Shown in pieces: positions 51,675 through 59,941 of a stretch of DNA of 64,000 bases (within the stretch, counting starts at the first letter, position 1; each line of letters begins with the position of its first letter). The stretch comes from an uncultured Lachnospiraceae bacterium. GTDB taxonomy: Bacteria > Bacillota > Clostridia > Lachnospirales > Lachnospiraceae. The stretch spans positions 23,286 through 87,285 of the forward strand of contig CAKRPS010000006.1 in assembly GCA_934385475.1 (NCBI GenBank), given 5' to 3'. Position numbers and translations under genes: made by a program. A model generated the notes under the pieces. That model saw nothing but the letters and a program-made list of their open reading frames with translations, had not been told where the DNA came from and did no database searches.

Positions 51675-53000
51675 ATGGAGATCAAGATCACAAAACAGAT
51701 GAGCCTGATGGAAAAGCTGGAGATTCTTGCCAATGGAGCCAAGTATGATGTATCCTGCAGTTCCAGTGGTTCATCACGGAGAAATGACGGTACGGGGCTT
51801 GGTAATACTGTTGCAGCAGGGCTCTGTCACAGCTTTGCTTCCGATGGAAGATGTATCTCTCTACTGAAAATACTGTTCACTAACGAGTGTATCTATGACT
51901 GTAAATACTGTATCAACCGCAGATCGAATGATGTTCCGCGTGCCTCGTTCACGCCTGATGAGGTCTGTGAACTGACGATGGAGTTTTATCGGCGTAATTA
52001 TATAGAAGGTTTATTTTTAAGTTCGGGAATTTTGTACAGTCCGAGTTATACAATGGAGTTACTGTATGAGACGGTGCATAAGCTGCGTACAGTACACCGT
52101 TTTCAGGGATACATCCATGTGAAAGCGATACCGGGAGCAGACCCGGAAATTATTCAGAAGACAGGATTTCTGGCGGACCGCATGAGTGTCAATCTGGAGA
52201 TGGCAACAGCGGAAGGCTTGCGGGAGATTGCTCCGAACAAGCACCGGAAGAATATCCTGCTCCCGATGCGGCAGATTCAGAATGGCATTACGGAGAATAA
52301 AAATGAGCTCGCTTTGTACAGGCATGCACCGCATTTCTGCGAAGCAGGGCAGTCTACCCAGATGGTGATAGGAGCACTGCCGGAGAGTGATTATCAGATC
52401 ATGTCGGTGGCACAGAGCCTTTATCGGAAATTTGATCTGAAACGGGTGTATTATTCTGCTTTTGTCAATGTAAACGGAGATAAGGACCTGCCGTCAACGA
52501 CGGGTGGGGCACCGCTTTTGCGGGAGCATCGGCTGTACCAGGCAGACTGGCTTCTGCGTTTCTACCATTTCGAGGTGGAGGAACTGTTGTCCAGCGAACA
52601 TCCCAATTTCAATACGATGATGGACCCCAAGGCAAACTGGGCGGTGTACCATCTGGAGCAGTTTCCGGTGGAGATTAACCGGTCAGATTACCGGATGCTC
52701 CTGAGGGTGCCGGGGATCGGAGTGAAGAGTGCAAAGAGGATCATAGCAGCGAGAAGATATGGAAATCTGACGTTTGAGGATCTGAAGAAAATCGGAGTTG
52801 TACTCAAGCGGGCACTGTACTTTATTACCTGTAATGGAAGGATGATGTATCCAACAAAGCTGGACGAGAACTATATCGTACAGAATCTGACCTATCAGAA
52901 TCAGACGGGGCGGGGAGAGAAGCTGCCTTTTCTTATGGATGGCACGCCCTACAGACAGTTGTCTCTGTTTGATGAGGGACAGATGGTACAGGGGCTATAA
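51675..53000 (+). CDS. Putative DNA modification/repair radical SAM protein (TIGR03916 family)
   Basis: 441 residues. The radical SAM cluster ligands are CIYDCKYC (Cys72, 76, 79; C-x3-C-x2-C). The C-terminal part contains a helix-hairpin-helix, LRVPGIGVKSAKRII at about 342-357, a non-specific DNA-binding motif, and ends QLSLFDEGQM, a tail seen in DNA-repair partners. The family is predicted to modify or repair DNA; the reaction is unknown. ATG 51675 follows AAAGGAATGGAG. The promoter carries LexA-type boxes, which independently supports a DNA-damage role. The partner gene follows by 16 bases. Confidence 0.88.
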   Translation: MEIKITKQMSLMEKLEILANGAKYDVSCSSSGSSRRNDGTGLGNTVAAGLCHSFASDGRCISLLKILFTNECIYDCKYCINRRSNDVPRASFTPDEVCELTMEFYRRNYIEGLFLSSGILYSPSYTMELLYETVHKLRTVHRFQGYIHVKAIPGADPEIIQKTGFLADRMSVNLEMATAEGLREIAPNKHRKNILLPMRQIQNGITENKNELALYRHAPHFCEAGQSTQMVIGALPESDYQIMSVAQSLYRKFDLKRVYYSAFVNVNGDKDLPSTTGGAPLLREHRLYQADWLLRFYHFEVEELLSSEHPNFNTMMDPKANWAVYHLEQFPVEINRSDYRMLLRVPGIGVKSAKRIIAARRYGNLTFEDLKKIGVVLKRALYFITCNGRMMYPTKLDENYIVQNLTYQNQTGRGEKLPFLMDGTPYRQLSLFDEGQMVQGL

Positions 53001-53016
53001 ATCAGAGGTAGGGAAA

Positions 53017-53790
53017 ATGGAAGAAAAATATCTGATATGTGAAGATACGCTGGAGGGAATCCTAACCGGCATTTATGAGGCGTATGCCATGAGACAGGGA
53101 CATGAGCATATCCATCTGCTGACGGGGGAAGAGGACAACTACAGACTTTTTGCAACGTATATGAATATTTCTCCGGATCCTGTCAAAGCTGAAAAGGTGA
53201 GCAGGACATTGCAGAAAGTACTTGGCAGGGAAGTGTATCTGGATCTGTGCCGGGCAGCAGCGTCACAGGACAAGAGTAAGGCAGATGCCGTGTATCATAT
53301 GGTGGTGGATGGCATTACCGGCAAAAAGGGATATCATGTATTGGAGAATCTGCGAGACCCCTATGTGGCAAGGGTATTTGAACTGGCTAGAAGTACGGCA
53401 AATGAGGCACACTATGAGAAAGAGTTTATACGGTTCCGGGAGCTTCAGAATGGAATTCTGTATTCGGTGATCGGGCCGAAGAACGATGTCGTTGCTTTTG
53501 TGATGCCGCATTTTTCAGACAGAATGCCGCTTGAAAATTTCATGATCTATGATGAGAACCGCAGACTGTTCGGGGTGCATCCGGCCGGGAAGCCATGGTT
53601 TCTGGCAGCAGCTCCGCCGGACTATCAGGAGCCGGAAGTAGGAGATTCCGACAATGAATCCCAATTTTGCAAATTGTTCAGAATATTCCATACAACAATC
53701 GGTATTAAAGAGCGTGAAAACAGGCAGTTACAGAGGCAGATGGCTCCGCTAAGATACCAAGAATACATGGTGGAATTTAGCAAAAAGTAA
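53017..53790 (+). CDS. TIGR03915-family putative DNA repair protein
   Basis: 257 residues. It opens YLICEDTLEGILTGIYEAY, and contains KGYHVLENLRDPYVARVFELAR and ELQNGILYSVIGPKNDVV, ending in a segment with DRMPLENFMIYDENRRLFGVHPAGKPW. It matches the family always linked to the TIGR03916 radical SAM enzyme. In some species the family is fused to a uracil-DNA-glycosylase domain; no such domain is present here. AGAGGTAGGG precedes ATG 53017. Its close spacing makes it part of the SOS-controlled operon. Confidence 0.87.
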   Translation: MEEKYLICEDTLEGILTGIYEAYAMRQGHEHIHLLTGEEDNYRLFATYMNISPDPVKAEKVSRTLQKVLGREVYLDLCRAAASQDKSKADAVYHMVVDGITGKKGYHVLENLRDPYVARVFELARSTANEAHYEKEFIRFRELQNGILYSVIGPKNDVVAFVMPHFSDRMPLENFMIYDENRRLFGVHPAGKPWFLAAAPPDYQEPEVGDSDNESQFCKLFRIFHTTIGIKERENRQLQRQMAPLRYQEYMVEFSKK

Positions 53791-54058
53791 AGAAAAAAAC
53801 TTTTTTGCTCTGCCGCGAAAAAGCATTTTTTGTGCAAAATGATGAAAGAGAAAAACAAGAGAAATATATCAGTGATCAAAGTGCGAAAAACGGTAAAAAT
53901 TGTACCATTTTGTGAACAAAATATACTCTTTACAAAAGCGAAGAAAAGTGTATAATCTAGTAGAATGTAGTAGGAGAAAAAGGTTTCAGCATCAAAATAT
54001 AGTATGTAGGAATTTTTTTATGACCCGCGAGGGGTGAATGTGGAATGGAGGAATTGTT
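53791..54058 (+). promoter_or_regulatory. Promoter and leader of the HPr-like gene
   Basis: TTTACA (53929-53934), 16-base spacer, TATAAT (53951-53956) is a strong promoter. It leaves a leader of about 95 bases before the ATG at 54059. The first half of the gap is AT-rich, with no terminator recognised for the upstream repair gene. Confidence 0.7.
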
Positions 54059-54286
54059 ATGATGCAGCACAGAATTAAGTTGCGTCCGGATGAAGTCAAG
54101 AAGTTTGTAGCGGCCGCAACAAAATGCGCTTTTGATGTGGATATTTCATATAACAGCTTTATTGTGGATGCAAAGTCTATTATCGGTGTACTGGGTCTGA
54201 ATTTCAATCAGGTACTTACAGTTGCCTACAATGGTTACGATGCAGATTTTGAGAAATATCTTCAGAAGTTTGCAGTGGCATGCTAA
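54059..54286 (+). CDS. HPr-like small protein lacking the active-site histidine motif
   Basis: 75 residues with the HPr fold pattern: DVDISYNSFIVDAKSIIGVLGL near residues 26-47 corresponds to the HPr stretch containing regulatory Ser46 (Ser40 here, in DAKSIIG). The active-site region (HARPA in HPr) has IKLRPDEVKKF instead, so the phosphotransfer histidine is absent at that position. It therefore resembles Crh-type or other regulatory HPr relatives rather than a PTS phosphocarrier. GGAGG at 54047-54051 sets the start. It is a single gene between its own promoter and terminator. Confidence 0.8.
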   Translation: MMQHRIKLRPDEVKKFVAAATKCAFDVDISYNSFIVDAKSIIGVLGLNFNQVLTVAYNGYDADFEKYLQKFAVAC

Positions 54287-54324
54287 GGATATAACCTTAG
54301 GCTGTCACAAAAGAGTGTAGTTTG

Positions 54325-54368
54325 ACTCCCTGTCAGAGATAGCGTAATATCTTGACAGGGAGTTTTTT
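54325..54368 (+). terminator. Terminator of the HPr-like gene
   Basis: ACTCCCTGTCA (54325-54335) pairs with TGACAGGGAGT (54353-54363), extended by GAGAT/ATCTT inside, then six T. Confidence 0.92.
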
Positions 54369-54430
54369 GTTATGGCGACGAGGAAAATTGCACGCACTTG
54401 TGCAGGTGCATTTAGTAAGGGGGTGTGCAG

Positions 54431-56824
54431 ATGGAAATACGGATATCCGTCAGGAGTCTGGTAGGATTTATATTGAGATCCGGTGACATCGATAACCGAA
54501 GAACTTCTGCACCGGAGAATGCCATGCAGGAGGGCAGCAGGATCCACCGTATGATACAGAGGCAAATGGGCCCGGAGTATCAGGCGGAGGTGGGATTGCG
54601 TTTTGCCTACGATACCGGAGAATACCAGATCCTTATAGAAGGGCGTGCGGACGGGATCATCACGCAGGAAGCCGGAGTGACCATCGATGAGATTAAGAGT
54701 ACCTTTCATGATCTGAAAAAGGTGAAAAAGCCGGTTGATATGCATCTTGCACAGGCAAAATGCTATGCAGCAATTTATGCAATTCAGAACGAGCTATTTC
54801 ATATACGGGTAAGAATGACCTATTGTCAGGTCGAAACCGAGGAATTAAAGTATTTTCACTTTGACTATACCAGACAGGAACTGCAGGAATGGTTTGAAGG
54901 GCTGATGGAACAGTACCGCAGGTGGGCTGATTTCAGCTTCCGGTGGCAGAAGGAAAGGCAGGAGTCCATCAGACAGCTTGCATTCCCCTTTCCCTACAGA
55001 GAGGGACAGAAAGACCTTGTCACCTATGTGTACCGCACGATCTACCACAGACGGAAGCTTTTTATAGAGGCACCAACGGGTGTCGGCAAGACGATTTCCA
55101 CGGTGTTTCCGGCGGTAAAGGCTATGGGGGAGGAGCTGTGTGAAAGAATCTTTTATCTGACGGCCAAGACGATCACCAGGACGGTGGCGGAGAACACCTA
55201 TGAGATTCTCAGGGAGAGAGGACTTCGTTTCAAAAGTGTTATTCTGACTGCCAAAGAGAAAATATGCTTTATGGAGGAGACGGACTGTAATCCGGAGTAC
55301 TGCCCCTATGCCAGAGGCCATTATGACAGGATCAATGATGCGGTGTATGACCTTCTCTGCCACGAGGACAGCTTTAGCAGAGAAAAGATAGAAGAATATG
55401 CGCGCAGACATCAGGTATGTCCCTTTGAGATGAGTCTGGACATGAGCCTGTTTTCCGATGGCATCATCTGTGATTACAATTATGTGTTTGATCCCCACGC
55501 GTATCTGCGACGCTTCTTTTCAGAGGGCATGCAGGGGGAATACTTGTTCCTGATTGATGAGGCCCACAATCTGGTGGAGCGTGGCAGGGAGATGTACAGT
55601 GCGGTACTGCGCAAGGAAGATTTTCTGGAGCTGAAAAGGACAGTCAGGGCATATGATGAACGGATTGCAAAGAATCTGGACAAATGCAACAAGGAGCTTC
55701 TTGCCCTGAAAAGAGAATGTGAAGGATTCCATATTGAAACCTCGATCGATCTCTTTGTAAGGGCTTTAATGAGGCTGGGAACGGCCATAGATGACTATCT
55801 GGAGGATCATGATGACAGCCCGGTCAAAAAGGATATTCTGGAGTTTTATTTTGAGGTATCCCACTTTCTGGAAATGTATGAGGTGGCAGACGAAAACTAT
55901 GTCACCTATTCGGAGATCGCATCGGATGGAAGCTATATTGTGAAGCTTTTCTGTGTCAACCCGGGGCGCAACCTGTTGGAGTGTATGAGGAGAGGCCGCA
56001 GTACCATCCTGTTTTCGGCAACATTCCTGCCAATCGGCTATTATAAGAAGCTTCTCGGCGCGGAGAAGGGCGATTATGAGGTATATGCCAAGTCGGTGTT
56101 TAACCCGGAGAAGCTTGGACTATACATCGGAAATGATGTGACCAGTAAATACACAAGGCGTAGTGATACGGAGTTTCAACGGATTGCGGCGTATATTGAT
56201 GAGATTGTCTCCAGACGACATGGAAATTATCTGCTCTTTTTTCCATCCCATGCCTTTTTAAGGCAGGTATATGAGACTTATACGGAAGTCTATAATGCGG
56301 ATGGAAAAGTAGAGTGCATCCTGCAGGGGGAGCATATGAATGAACAGGCCCGGGAAGATTTCCTGAACCGTTTTGTTGGAAATGAGGAATGTGTGTTGGA
56401 GGATGTCATCCATATGGAAATTGAGATGGAGGAGGAGCGGAGCCTTCTGGGATTCTGTGTGATGGGTGGTATCTTCAGCGAAGGAATTGACTTGAAGAAA
56501 GATAGCCTGATCGGGGCGATCATCATAGGAACCGGACTCCCGCAGGTATGCAACGAAAGAGAGCTCTTGAAGAATTACTTTGATGAGCAGGGGGAAAATG
56601 GATTTGATTATGCCTATCGATATCCTGGAATGAACAAGGTGATGCAGGCAGCGGGAAGAGTGATCCGTACAGAAGAAGATTTTGGGATTGTAGCGCTGCT
56701 TGATGAACGTTTTCTGATGCCCTCCTATCAGAAAATGTTTCCCAGAGAATGGAAAAGTCAACAGATAGTGAATGTTGACCAAATTGGTCATAAGGTGGAA
56801 GCGTTTTGGAATGAATGGTTATAG
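54431..56824 (+). CDS. PD-(D/E)XK nuclease fused to a DinG/XPD-type helicase
   Basis: 797 residues. Residues 1-170 form a Cas4/RecB-like nuclease domain: EGRADGII with Asp74, IDEIKST with Glu87 and Lys89, and HLAQAKCYA as the Q-motif. Residues 190-797 are an XPD/DinG superfamily-2 helicase: Walker A APTGVGKT (213-221), four candidate [4Fe-4S] cysteines (279, 286, 291, 330), DEAH at 376-379, FSATFLP, and AAGRVIRT near the end. It should unwind 5'-3' and cut. The ATG at 54431 was chosen over GTG 54425 because GGGGG at 54419-54423 is spaced 7 bases from it. Function may be replication-fork repair or defence. Confidence 0.88.
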   Translation: MEIRISVRSLVGFILRSGDIDNRRTSAPENAMQEGSRIHRMIQRQMGPEYQAEVGLRFAYDTGEYQILIEGRADGIITQEAGVTIDEIKSTFHDLKKVKKPVDMHLAQAKCYAAIYAIQNELFHIRVRMTYCQVETEELKYFHFDYTRQELQEWFEGLMEQYRRWADFSFRWQKERQESIRQLAFPFPYREGQKDLVTYVYRTIYHRRKLFIEAPTGVGKTISTVFPAVKAMGEELCERIFYLTAKTITRTVAENTYEILRERGLRFKSVILTAKEKICFMEETDCNPEYCPYARGHYDRINDAVYDLLCHEDSFSREKIEEYARRHQVCPFEMSLDMSLFSDGIICDYNYVFDPHAYLRRFFSEGMQGEYLFLIDEAHNLVERGREMYSAVLRKEDFLELKRTVRAYDERIAKNLDKCNKELLALKRECEGFHIETSIDLFVRALMRLGTAIDDYLEDHDDSPVKKDILEFYFEVSHFLEMYEVADENYVTYSEIASDGSYIVKLFCVNPGRNLLECMRRGRSTILFSATFLPIGYYKKLLGAEKGDYEVYAKSVFNPEKLGLYIGNDVTSKYTRRSDTEFQRIAAYIDEIVSRRHGNYLLFFPSHAFLRQVYETYTEVYNADGKVECILQGEHMNEQAREDFLNRFVGNEECVLEDVIHMEIEMEEERSLLGFCVMGGIFSEGIDLKKDSLIGAIIIGTGLPQVCNERELLKNYFDEQGENGFDYAYRYPGMNKVMQAAGRVIRTEEDFGIVALLDERFLMPSYQKMFPREWKSQQIVNVDQIGHKVEAFWNEWL

Positions 56825-57088
56825 AAAAACAGAACAAAAAAACGAAAAAAGGAAATTTATAGGAGTATGACATAAAAAGTGACAGTCAATTTTATATTTT
56901 TCACATAAAATGACGCGAGTGTCAGATGTGGATAACTCTGTGGAAATTGGGGATTTCTATAGCAAAAATGGGGTGAAATAACAAAATATATCGAAAAAGG
57001 CTGTGGAAAAGTCGATTATCGCATTTTAGTGCACCAAAAAAATACTGATTTGGTCAATGGGAAATACTTTTTTTTCTCTTGCAATCAC
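56825..57088 (+). other. AT-rich spacer with DnaA-box-like sites
   Basis: No gene is seen. TGTGGATAA at 56927-56935 is an exact reverse-complement DnaA box (TTATCCACA). TGTGGAAAT at 56939-56947 and TGTGGAAAA at 57002-57010 are one- or two-mismatch relatives in the same orientation. The surroundings are rich in A+T. dnaA, dnaN and other origin genes are not nearby, so this is not argued to be oriC. Confidence 0.45.
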
Positions 57089-57117
57089 TTGCCAAAAGAG
57101 ATAAAACCATATATAGA
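57089..57117 (+). promoter_or_regulatory. Probable promoter of the GH13 gene
   Basis: TTGCCA (57089-57094), 17-base spacer, TATAGA (57112-57117), 79 bases before the start codon. Confidence 0.45.
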
Positions 57118-57195
57118 TATTATGATGCCAATATGTATTATCAGCATTCAGCATAATGTCAAGAAAGAAAAGTGATACAGACAGGAGGAGTGACT

Positions 57196-58506
57196 ATGTG
57201 GGCTTATGAAAGTGTGTTTTACCAGATTTATCCGTTGGGATTTTGTGGCGCGCCGTTTGAGAATGATGGTCAGCTTACACATCGTATCCTGAAAGTGAAT
57301 GACTGGATTCCTCATATGAAAAAGCTGGGGATCAATGCGATTTATTTCTCTCCGGTGTTTGAGTCGGATACTCATGGTTATAATACGAGAGACTATCATA
57401 AGATAGACTGTCGTCTCGGAACCAATGAAGATTTTAAGGAAGTGTGCCGGAAGCTTCATGAGAATGGAATCAAGGTGGTACTGGATGGAGTATTCAATCA
57501 CGTGGGAAGGGGCTTCTGGGCATTTCAGGATGTTCTGAAGAACAGAGAGCATTCTCCTTATCTGAGCTGGTTTAATATTAATCTTGGAGGAAACTCCAAT
57601 TATAATGATGGTCTGTGGTATGAAGGCTGGGAAGGAAACTATGACCTTGTTAAGCTGAATCTGCGCAATGAAGAGGTTATAAACCATATTCTGGATAGTG
57701 TCAAAGGCTGGATCGAAGAATTTGATATCGATGGATTGCGTCTGGATGTGGCCTACTGCCTTGACCATGATTTTGTGAGAAGACTTCGTGGCTATACGGA
57801 TTCGCTGAAACAGGATTTCTTCCTGCTCGGCGAGATGCTGCACGGTGACTACAACCAGCTTATGAATGATCAGATGCTACACTCAGCAACAAACTATGAG
57901 TGCTATAAGGGACTGTTTTCAAGCTTTAACAGCATGAATATGTTTGAGATCAACCATTCGCTGCTCAGACAGTTTGGGCCGGAGAACTGGACTTTATATA
58001 AAGGAAAGCACCTGTTATCTTTTGTAGATAACCATGATGTTACGAGAATTGCCAGTAATCTGACGAACGAGAAGCATTTGCCGCTTATCTATGCGCTGTG
58101 CTTTGGTATGCCGGGAATCCCCTGCGTATATTACGGAAGTGAGTGGGGAGCAAAGGCAAACAAGAGCGAGGGTGATCCGGCACTCAGGGCCTGCTTTGAA
58201 CAGCCGCAGTGGAATGAGCTGTGTGATTTCATCGGAAAGCTTTCGGAGGCCAAGAAAAATTCACCGGCGCTTAACTATGGTGGATTTCGTTCGGTACTGC
58301 TGACCAACAAGCAGTGTATCTTTGAGAGAAAATGTGAAAGTGAGAGAGTTCTGGTAGCGATCAATGCAGATTCCGAGAGCTTTATGGCTCACTTTGACGC
58401 GGGCTGCGGCATGGCAGTGGACCTGATCACAGGACAGCCGCATGATTTCGGTGGGGGAAGTGAACTTCCTCCGTACAGTGCTTTCTTCTGGAAGATGGAA
58501 CACTAG
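57196..58506 (+). CDS. Intracellular GH13 alpha-amylase family glycosidase
   Basis: 436 residues, no signal peptide. The four GH13 regions are clear: I DGVFNHVGR, II GLRLDVAY (nucleophile Asp about residue 184), III LGEMLHGD (acid/base Glu), IV FVDNHDV. It is compact, without the N-terminal starch-binding domain of neopullulanases, and resembles cyclomaltodextrinase-like or oligo-glucosidase enzymes that hydrolyse imported maltooligosaccharides. It would complement MalQ and the transporter at 18379-21646. ATG 57196 follows ACAGGAGGAG. Confidence 0.92.
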   Translation: MWAYESVFYQIYPLGFCGAPFENDGQLTHRILKVNDWIPHMKKLGINAIYFSPVFESDTHGYNTRDYHKIDCRLGTNEDFKEVCRKLHENGIKVVLDGVFNHVGRGFWAFQDVLKNREHSPYLSWFNINLGGNSNYNDGLWYEGWEGNYDLVKLNLRNEEVINHILDSVKGWIEEFDIDGLRLDVAYCLDHDFVRRLRGYTDSLKQDFFLLGEMLHGDYNQLMNDQMLHSATNYECYKGLFSSFNSMNMFEINHSLLRQFGPENWTLYKGKHLLSFVDNHDVTRIASNLTNEKHLPLIYALCFGMPGIPCVYYGSEWGAKANKSEGDPALRACFEQPQWNELCDFIGKLSEAKKNSPALNYGGFRSVLLTNKQCIFERKCESERVLVAINADSESFMAHFDAGCGMAVDLITGQPHDFGGGSELPPYSAFFWKMEH

Positions 58507-58569
58507 GAGAACTGCCCGCAATTTAAATTCAGATATGACAATGAAATGTGTGAAACGGGGGACGTGGCA

Positions 58570-59928
58570 ATGAAGATCATTATTGCAGGGGACGGAAAGG
58601 TCGGCTCGACGCTGACGAAACAACTGGTGGCTGAGGGACACGATATTACTTTGATCGATTCCAAGCCGGAGGTGCTGGAGAGCAGTGAAGAGAGATACGA
58701 CGTGATGGTTGTGCAGGGAAACTGTGCTTCTATGGCAACCCTTGCGAAAGCGGGAGTGCAGGAGGCAGAGGTTCTGATCGCACTTGCAGGTGCCGATGAG
58801 ATAAACCTGCTGTGCTGTACAACGGCTCATGGCATGAACCCTGTTATTCATACGATTGCAAGAATCCGGAATCCGGAATATGCTGATCAGATTTATGAGA
58901 TGCGTAATCTGTTTGGATTGTCCATGATGGTCAATCCGGAAAAAATGGCTGCAATCGAGATGGAGAGGATCATCAAATACCCGGGCTTTCTGAAAAGAGA
59001 TACCTTTGCAAGAGGAAGGGTAGAACTCGTAGAGCTGCGGATCAGTGAAGAGTCACTGCTTAAGGATGTGAGTCTGTACGATCTGGGAAATATCGTGAAG
59101 TGCAAGATACTTGTCTGTGCGGTGCTGAGAAACGGCAAGGCAGTTATCCCGGACGGTAATTTTATTCTGAAGGCAGGAGACAGAATTTTCGTCACTGCGC
59201 AGCCAAAGGAACTGACCGTATTTCTGAAAAATATCAAAATCATTACGCATAAGGCTAAGAGAGCACTCCTGTGCGGGGGAGGAAAGCTCAGTTTTTATCT
59301 GGCACAGCTCCTTGCCAAAGATGGTATTATGGTAGAAATCATAGAGCAAAATTATGACAGATGTCTGGATCTTGCCAAGAGACTGCCGGAGGTGACGGTG
59401 GTACACGGCGATGCGAGCAGCGAGGTTTTGCTGGAAAAAGAGGGGATTGACGACTGCGATGTGCTTGTGACGATGACAGGTGTCGATGAAATGAACATTA
59501 TCATTTCCCTGTTTGGAAATAGCTGCAGGGTGCCCCAGATTATCACAAAGCTTGGCAGGCTGACGAGCAACCGGGTATTGGATTCCCTTTCCCTGGGGAG
59601 TGTTATGAGCCCGAAGGAGTTGTGCTGTAACAGTATTGTTAGGTATGTGCGTGCCGTAAAGAATCAGGAGGGTGCCGCGCAGGCGATCCATGTAATTGCG
59701 GATGGGCAGGCGGAGGCTATTGAGTTCATTGTCGACGAGAATACGCTTCACTGCGGAGAACCGCTCAAGAACATCCGGCTGAAAAAGAATGTCCGTGTAG
59801 CCGGAATCTCCCGGGGGTCAAAGTTTGAGATACCGAGTGGAGAATCTTCTTATACAAAAGGAAATGTTGTGATTATTGTCACTGGCAGAAATGAAGTAAT
59901 CTACCAGTTGAATGACATTTTTGAATAG
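58570..59928 (+). CDS. trkA: Trk system potassium transporter regulatory subunit TrkA
   Basis: 452 residues with two RCK (TrkA-N plus TrkA-C) units. The first Rossmann motif is MKIIIAGDGKVGSTL and the second RALLCGGGKLSFYLAQLL near residue 230. Each is followed by a TrkA-C domain (VELVELRISEES and AEAIEFIVDENT). It binds NAD/ATP on the cytoplasmic face and gates TrkH. The frame is open from 58546, but the Rossmann strand begins at ATG 58570. Its end overlaps the TrkH leader and the two are co-transcribed. Confidence 0.95.
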   Translation: MKIIIAGDGKVGSTLTKQLVAEGHDITLIDSKPEVLESSEERYDVMVVQGNCASMATLAKAGVQEAEVLIALAGADEINLLCCTTAHGMNPVIHTIARIRNPEYADQIYEMRNLFGLSMMVNPEKMAAIEMERIIKYPGFLKRDTFARGRVELVELRISEESLLKDVSLYDLGNIVKCKILVCAVLRNGKAVIPDGNFILKAGDRIFVTAQPKELTVFLKNIKIITHKAKRALLCGGGKLSFYLAQLLAKDGIMVEIIEQNYDRCLDLAKRLPEVTVVHGDASSEVLLEKEGIDDCDVLVTMTGVDEMNIIISLFGNSCRVPQIITKLGRLTSNRVLDSLSLGSVMSPKELCCNSIVRYVRAVKNQEGAAQAIHVIADGQAEAIEFIVDENTLHCGEPLKNIRLKKNVRVAGISRGSKFEIPSGESSYTKGNVVIIVTGRNEVIYQLNDIFE

Positions 59929-59941
59929 AGCGGAGATTGAA

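Noticed and set aside
54385-54415. Nested GCAC/GTGC hairpin before the helicase gene
   Set aside because: Short, GC-poor around it and without a clear role; could easily be chance.
56927-57010. Chromosomal replication origin
   Set aside because: Only one exact DnaA box is present, and dnaA, dnaN, recF, gyrB and rpmH are absent from the surroundings.
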